Assembly (NCBI RefSeq): GCF_011317445.1
Contig: NZ_JAAAPL010000001.1
Span: 1,240,001-1,304,000 of the forward strand
Origin: Chelativorans multitrophicus
GTDB taxonomy: Bacteria > Pseudomonadota > Alphaproteobacteria > Rhizobiales > Rhizobiaceae
DNA length: 64,000 nucleotides
Reading direction: 5' to 3'
Position 1 is the first letter of the stretch, and every line of letters begins with the position of its first letter. Below are positions 60,829 to 64,000 of the stretch, piece after piece. The notes under the pieces were generated by a model, which was given only the letters and a program-made list of their open reading frames with translations, was not told where the DNA came from and ran no database searches. A program made the position numbers and the translations under genes.

Positions 60829-60900
<72 letters not shown>

Positions 60901-61059
60901 GATGGGCGGCTTTTCGGGCATTTCTGCACATTCGTCAAGCCATCCCCTTGCAGGTTTTTGCAGAACATCACAGGAACAGGTAAGGTGGTGTGGCCCACCA
61001 GTGGCCCAAAATCCAATGAAGACGTTCCGGGTGTGTTCCTTATGGCTGGAGAATAGAGA

Positions 61060-61464
61060 ATGAGTGAGACGATACCGGAAGACGTGATGAAGGCGGCACG
61101 CAAGGCTGCAAATTTCGCGCTTGCTGGCCTACCCCTCGGAGCCAGCGTGGATGCCGCTCGTGAAGTTGTTGAGACGAGTGCGGGCTACATCGCCCGCGCC
61201 ATTATGGCAGAGAGGGAGAGGTTCACCGATGCCCTGCGCGAGGCAGATAGGCACGCGGTCAAGGTGGAGGGTCTATTGGACGGCCATATCGCGTGGGAAG
61301 AGGAGCGGCCCCCGATAGCATGCATCGAGGCGGTCAAGAACTACCTTGACCGGGAGTGGATATCAAAAGGGTGCGAAACGGAGCATGCATTTGGCTGCGC
61401 ATCGTGCCAAGCTGTCTTTCTCAAGAAGCAACTGGACAGTCTAATAGACCGCTCGGAGGACTAG
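61060..61464 (+). CDS. Phage-like hypothetical protein
   Basis: A 134-residue soluble protein that I do not recognise. It has a helical N-terminal half with many Ala, Glu and Arg (residues 5-75) and a C-terminal segment with two cysteines close together (GCETEHAFGCASC) that could bind a metal. A GGAG ribosome site lies about nine bases before the ATG. It is the first gene of the phage-like block. Confidence 0.6.
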   Translation: MSETIPEDVMKAARKAANFALAGLPLGASVDAAREVVETSAGYIARAIMAERERFTDALREADRHAVKVEGLLDGHIAWEEERPPIACIEAVKNYLDREWISKGCETEHAFGCASCQAVFLKKQLDSLIDRSED

Positions 61465-61466
61465 CC

Positions 61467-61547
61467 GTGCGCCCCACCGAACGCAACATAGGCTATCTTC
61501 TAGCAGCCGCTATTATCCTGGCTGTGGTGATTTGGATGGTGGGGTGA
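61467..61547 (+). CDS. 26-residue single-helix membrane microprotein (GTG start)
   Basis: A GTG two bases after the preceding stop, with GGAGG seven bases upstream, opens 26 codons. The product has a charged N terminus (MRPTERN) and one hydrophobic helix (IGYLLAAAIILAVVIWMVG). The ribosome site and the tight spacing to both neighbours argue for real translation. Short phage membrane proteins of this kind include holin-like and spanin-like forms, but no function is shown. Confidence 0.5.
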   Translation: MRPTERNIGYLLAAAIILAVVIWMVG

Positions 61548-61548
61548 G

Positions 61549-61776
61549 ATGAAGAAAGAACTGCTTACAGAGGACGAACTGAAACAGGCATTGCGCACTG
61601 CGGTAGAGGCTGCGGGTGGCGCGAAGAAGTGGCTCCGAGCCAATAAGATCACAGGGAAGGATCATATCCTTCACATGGTATCAGATGGACGAGCGGCCAC
61701 TTTACCGGACATTTTGAGGGTGTTGGGATACAGGCCCGTCACTCTGTTCGAGTGCGTCCCAGAGAGTGGGAAGTGA
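61549..61776 (+). CDS. Small phage-type helix-turn-helix protein
   Basis: The 75-residue protein has the pattern of short phage DNA-binding proteins: LKQALRTAVEAAGGAKKWLRANKITGKDHILHMVSDGRAATLPDILRVLGYRPVTLFE, in which AAGG.KKWLRANKIT..HILHMVSDGR corresponds to a Cro/C1-like helix-turn-helix. It may be a repressor or activator of the element. An AGGAACATATTCCT sequence lies 24 bases after its stop. Confidence 0.6.
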   Translation: MKKELLTEDELKQALRTAVEAAGGAKKWLRANKITGKDHILHMVSDGRAATLPDILRVLGYRPVTLFECVPESGK

Positions 61777-61841
61777 CGGATTGACTCCCGGAACAGAATA
61801 GGAACATATTCCTGCCATGCGCCGCAACAGGAGAGCATGGA

Positions 61842-62120
61842 ATGTCTCTGCGCTTAGTCTGGCGGAGAACATGGGATGATCGGCCTCAGGATTTCATCTG
61901 CTTCGCACCGGGCTTGGATGAATCGGTTGGCCGTATCTACAGCACCCTAAAGCCGGGAACGCTCGTCAAGCAGTGGAGATGGGCCGCCAACGGGTACATA
62001 CCTGACCGGCGCATGTGGTTGAGCCAGGGCGGCTTTGCTGACACAAAGATGGAAGCAGCCAAGGCCGTAGAGGAAGTGTATTTCAGGGTGATGGGGGAGA
62101 AATGCGCGTCCCAAGAATAA
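61842..62120 (+). CDS. Phage-like hypothetical protein
   Basis: A 92-residue protein, unrecognised, with a tryptophan-rich sequence (VWRRTWDDRPQDFICF; VKQWRWAANGYIPDRRMWLSQGG). An ATG five bases earlier is out of frame; AGGAGAG precedes the start. Its end overlaps the next gene by 19 bases. Confidence 0.55.
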   Translation: MSLRLVWRRTWDDRPQDFICFAPGLDESVGRIYSTLKPGTLVKQWRWAANGYIPDRRMWLSQGGFADTKMEAAKAVEEVYFRVMGEKCASQE

Positions 62121-62299
62121 AGCCGCCGTCTCAGGAGGAGATCGTTCGCAATCTCGTCTGCGAAATTGAATTAGGCGTTCAGTGGGAAGACGCTACCGAA
62201 GATGAGCGGGAGTGCGTGCGCTTGAGAATGGAAGAGATAGCCGCATTTCCTGAAATGAATGTGTGGCCTACTCACCTGCCGGGGAAGACGAGGCAGTAA
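62102..62299 (+). CDS. Phage-like hypothetical protein
   Basis: A 65-residue acidic protein (PPSQEEIVRNLVCEIELGVQWEDATEDERECVRLRMEEI) with no recognised family. It overlaps the previous gene and meets the next, minus-strand gene tail to tail at 62299/62300. Confidence 0.5.
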   Translation: MRVPRIKPPSQEEIVRNLVCEIELGVQWEDATEDERECVRLRMEEIAAFPEMNVWPTHLPGKTRQ

Positions 62300-62464
62300 C
62301 TAATCCAGCTTCCGGGGTATCCAGCGCAGGCTGCTTGTGGCCTGCATGGCAAGCTCCAGCACTTCAATGAATGACAGTTCGGTGATCTTCAGGCCGTCAT
62401 GCATCAGTTCCCATTTGGGCTGATTGCCTTCCATCGATACGCGGATATGGACGCGGTTAGTCAT
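62300..62464 (-). CDS. Small hypothetical protein coupled to the metallophosphoesterase gene
   Basis: A 54-residue protein (MTNRVHIRVSMEGNQPKWEL onward) whose ATG at 62464 shares its first base with the preceding TAA stop (TAATG). It is therefore probably translated with the metallophosphoesterase. No function is known to me. Confidence 0.5.
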   Translation of the reverse strand: MTNRVHIRVSMEGNQPKWELMHDGLKITELSFIEVLELAMQATSSLRWIPRKLD

Positions 62465-63453
62465 TAGGAAAATCGCTCCTGCAAGTCGAGCATTGAGATA
62501 AAGCTGGCGCTTTCGACGCGGCCTCCCCGCAACCGCAAATCTGCGATGCCGTAGGAGTAACCCGTTGTGCAGCCATCGGCGTAGTTGGGGATGTAGCCGT
62601 AGGGCATTGCACAACCCACGTTCGTCACGGTGATCGAATTGTTGATCCCGATCTTCGGCACGGTGACGTGGTTGTACCGGTGGGTATGGCCGAAGACGAC
62701 AGAATGCGTGGATTGGTTGCCGATGGTGTTTTCCGGGTATCTGCCGCCCACCGGCTTTCCCATGATGCTCAGGGGAACGTGGGTGAAGCCGACGCCTTCA
62801 AGGAACATCCAGTGCTTGTAGGGGGTAATGGCCCACCTGTAGCGGGAGAAAAGCTGATCGATCTGGATAGTGACTGTGCCGGTCAGATTGGGGGCAAGCT
62901 CCTCAAGGCGATTGGCGCGAAACTCATGGTTCCCCAGCGTTACGTGGTGCGGAATTTCCCCTACCCCGACTTCCTTATGGTACTCGCTCAGGGATTCATC
63001 GCCGTGGTCGATCTCATCCAGAACGCAGGGCCGCTGCATTTGCGCAGCAGAGCCGGGAGCGCTGTGAAATTCGCAGCTCTCCATGTCTAAAAAGTCGCCA
63101 ATCTGAATGACATTATCGGGGCGCGTCTCAGCCACATACCGGCCAATGAAGCGCATGATTTCTATCGGTTGTCCCGGCTTGCGGTGCATGTCACCGATGC
63201 AGATCACACGCCGCGCCTGCAGTTCCCGCGTCATATTGGGGTTGTAGGCCCTGACGCGAATGCGCGGCTTACCGGTGCCAAGGTCGCCCAGGTCCGGAGT
63301 GTATTGGACTTCCTCACGCGCCTTCTTCACATACTTACGTACGCTGCTTTCCGCTACGCCGTGAATCCTGCCTGTCTCTCTGAAATTTCCTGTCTCCCTA
63401 TAGGTCTGGATGATCTTCTGGATCGTCTCATCATCGAGAGAGGGGATTTTCAT
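62464..63453 (-). CDS. Phage-type metallophosphoesterase with N-terminal HTH
   Basis: The 329 residues comprise a helix-turn-helix-like start (about 8-45: ETIQKIIQTYRETGNFRETGRIHGVAESSVRKYV) and a calcineurin-like phosphoesterase domain with the metal motifs GDMH (87-90), GDFLD (119-123), GNHE (174-177) and GHTHR near 255. Such proteins in phages may act as nucleases or phosphatases. The start overlaps the protease stop (ATGA). Confidence 0.85.
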   Translation of the reverse strand: MKIPSLDDETIQKIIQTYRETGNFRETGRIHGVAESSVRKYVKKAREEVQYTPDLGDLGTGKPRIRVRAYNPNMTRELQARRVICIGDMHRKPGQPIEIMRFIGRYVAETRPDNVIQIGDFLDMESCEFHSAPGSAAQMQRPCVLDEIDHGDESLSEYHKEVGVGEIPHHVTLGNHEFRANRLEELAPNLTGTVTIQIDQLFSRYRWAITPYKHWMFLEGVGFTHVPLSIMGKPVGGRYPENTIGNQSTHSVVFGHTHRYNHVTVPKIGINNSITVTNVGCAMPYGYIPNYADGCTTGYSYGIADLRLRGGRVESASFISMLDLQERFS

Positions 63454-63995
63454 CAGGCACCCCGCGCAAGGAGGTCACAAACAACGCGGCCTGGTACAAC
63501 GTAGCCCACACCCACCAGCGAGGCCGAGAAACCAACCGGCGCGACCATGACGCCAACGGTGATTCCGATTAGACGCCCTTGGGTGTCGAAAACACCGCCG
63601 CCGCTCTGACCCGGCACTGTTGCAATGTCCGTTATAACCACGGACTTCCACGGCCCAGCCTCACGGACGGAATCGGCTATGCGGCCCCACACAGTGATGA
63701 ACTCGGCATTGATGGGGTTGCCCTTGGCAATCACCTCATCGCCCACGGAAGGGACGGTGCAGGCGAGCCGGGACATTCCTAACCCAGACCGATCCGAGAC
63801 ACGCAAGAGCGCGATGTCGTAAGCCTTGTTGGCCCACAGCACGACTGCTTCGGCCTCGCCCCCGGATGATGTCTTTAGCTCAACCTTCTCGGCAGTACCC
63901 ACCACATGGGATGCGCTGATGATATAGCCGTCCCCGATGTGAACGCCTGAGCCGTGGCCTGCGCCAACGATGATCTTCACCACGGAATCAGCCAT
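63453..63995 (-). CDS. Trypsin-like serine protease
   Basis: A 180-residue chymotrypsin-fold peptidase with the full triad: His30 (IISASHVVG), Asp60 (AYDIALLRV) and Ser131 (PGQSGGGVFD). It has no signal peptide and no PDZ domain, so it is a cytosolic single-domain enzyme, unlike DegP. It is coupled to the metallophosphoesterase gene by an ATGA overlap. Phage-encoded proteases of this type might process virion or host proteins; the target is unknown. Confidence 0.85.
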   Translation of the reverse strand: MADSVVKIIVGAGHGSGVHIGDGYIISASHVVGTAEKVELKTSSGGEAEAVVLWANKAYDIALLRVSDRSGLGMSRLACTVPSVGDEVIAKGNPINAEFITVWGRIADSVREAGPWKSVVITDIATVPGQSGGGVFDTQGRLIGITVGVMVAPVGFSASLVGVGYVVPGRVVCDLLARGA

Positions 63996-64000
63996 GGCGG

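Overview
The window is a chromosomal segment of an alphaproteobacterium of the order Rhizobiales (Hyphomicrobiales), most like the Phyllobacteriaceae (Mesorhizobium, Chelativorans, Nitratireductor or Aquamicrobium type). This rests on the flagellar gene set and its order (motB-motC-motD, motE, ftcR, flaF-flbT), the rhizobial type of flagellin, the high GC content, and alphaproteobacterial regulatory motifs (CtrA and EcfG type). Genus assignment is inference.

Region 1 (1-514) is the 5' part of a PLP-dependent serine/threonine dehydratase gene on the minus strand.

Region 2 (about 631-34965) is a nearly complete flagellar cluster. A minus-strand operon reads motA-fliM-fliN-fliG-flhB plus a hypothetical gene. 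A divergent plus-strand series reads DUF1217-flgF-fliI-hyp-flgB-flgC-fliE-flgG-flgA-flgI-motE-flgH-fliL-fliP, two flagellin genes, fliF, a FliH-like gene, motB-motC-motD(fliK), a lytic transglycosylase, ftcR, flgE-flgK-flgL-flaF-flbT-flgD-fliQ, flhA, fliR, a FliJ-like gene, a FlgJ rod-binding-domain gene, a FlgN-like gene and an anchored hypothetical. Many stops and starts overlap (ATGA, GTGA, TGATG), which points to translational coupling. Likely control points are a TTAA-N7-TTAA site before ftcR and a TTAA-N7-TTAACC site before the second flagellin gene. There are no che, visN/visR, flgM, fliD or fliS genes here.

Region 3 (about 35080-42920) is a sugar uptake and catabolism locus: a periplasmic binding protein, a double ATPase, two permeases, a LacI-type repressor, a Gfo/Idh/MocA oxidoreductase and a KduD-like short-chain dehydrogenase. 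A perfect palindromic operator precedes the first gene, and a stem-loop separates the binding-protein gene from the rest.

Region 4 (43197-50927) holds an alpha-2-macroglobulin-like protein with an N-terminal PAN/Apple-like domain and an intact CxEQ thioester motif, then penicillin-binding protein 1C. A large palindromic intergenic element lies between them.

Region 5 (50937-55771, minus) is the prkA-yeaH-spoVR stress operon, preceded by an exact EcfG-type GGAAC-N16-CGTT promoter. After it come a divergent EamA exporter/MocR regulator pair and a YegS-type lipid kinase.

Region 6 (59369-60279) is almost gene-free and contains a three-copy tandem array of hairpin units, about 110 bp each, with base changes that preserve pairing. 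This is the most unusual structure in the window. A one-domain DMT transporter and tRNA-Thr(GGT) follow.

Region 7 (61060-64000) is phage-like: small unrecognised genes, a degenerate HTH protein, a DNA-binding-domain metallophosphoesterase and a trypsin-like protease. No integrase is in view.
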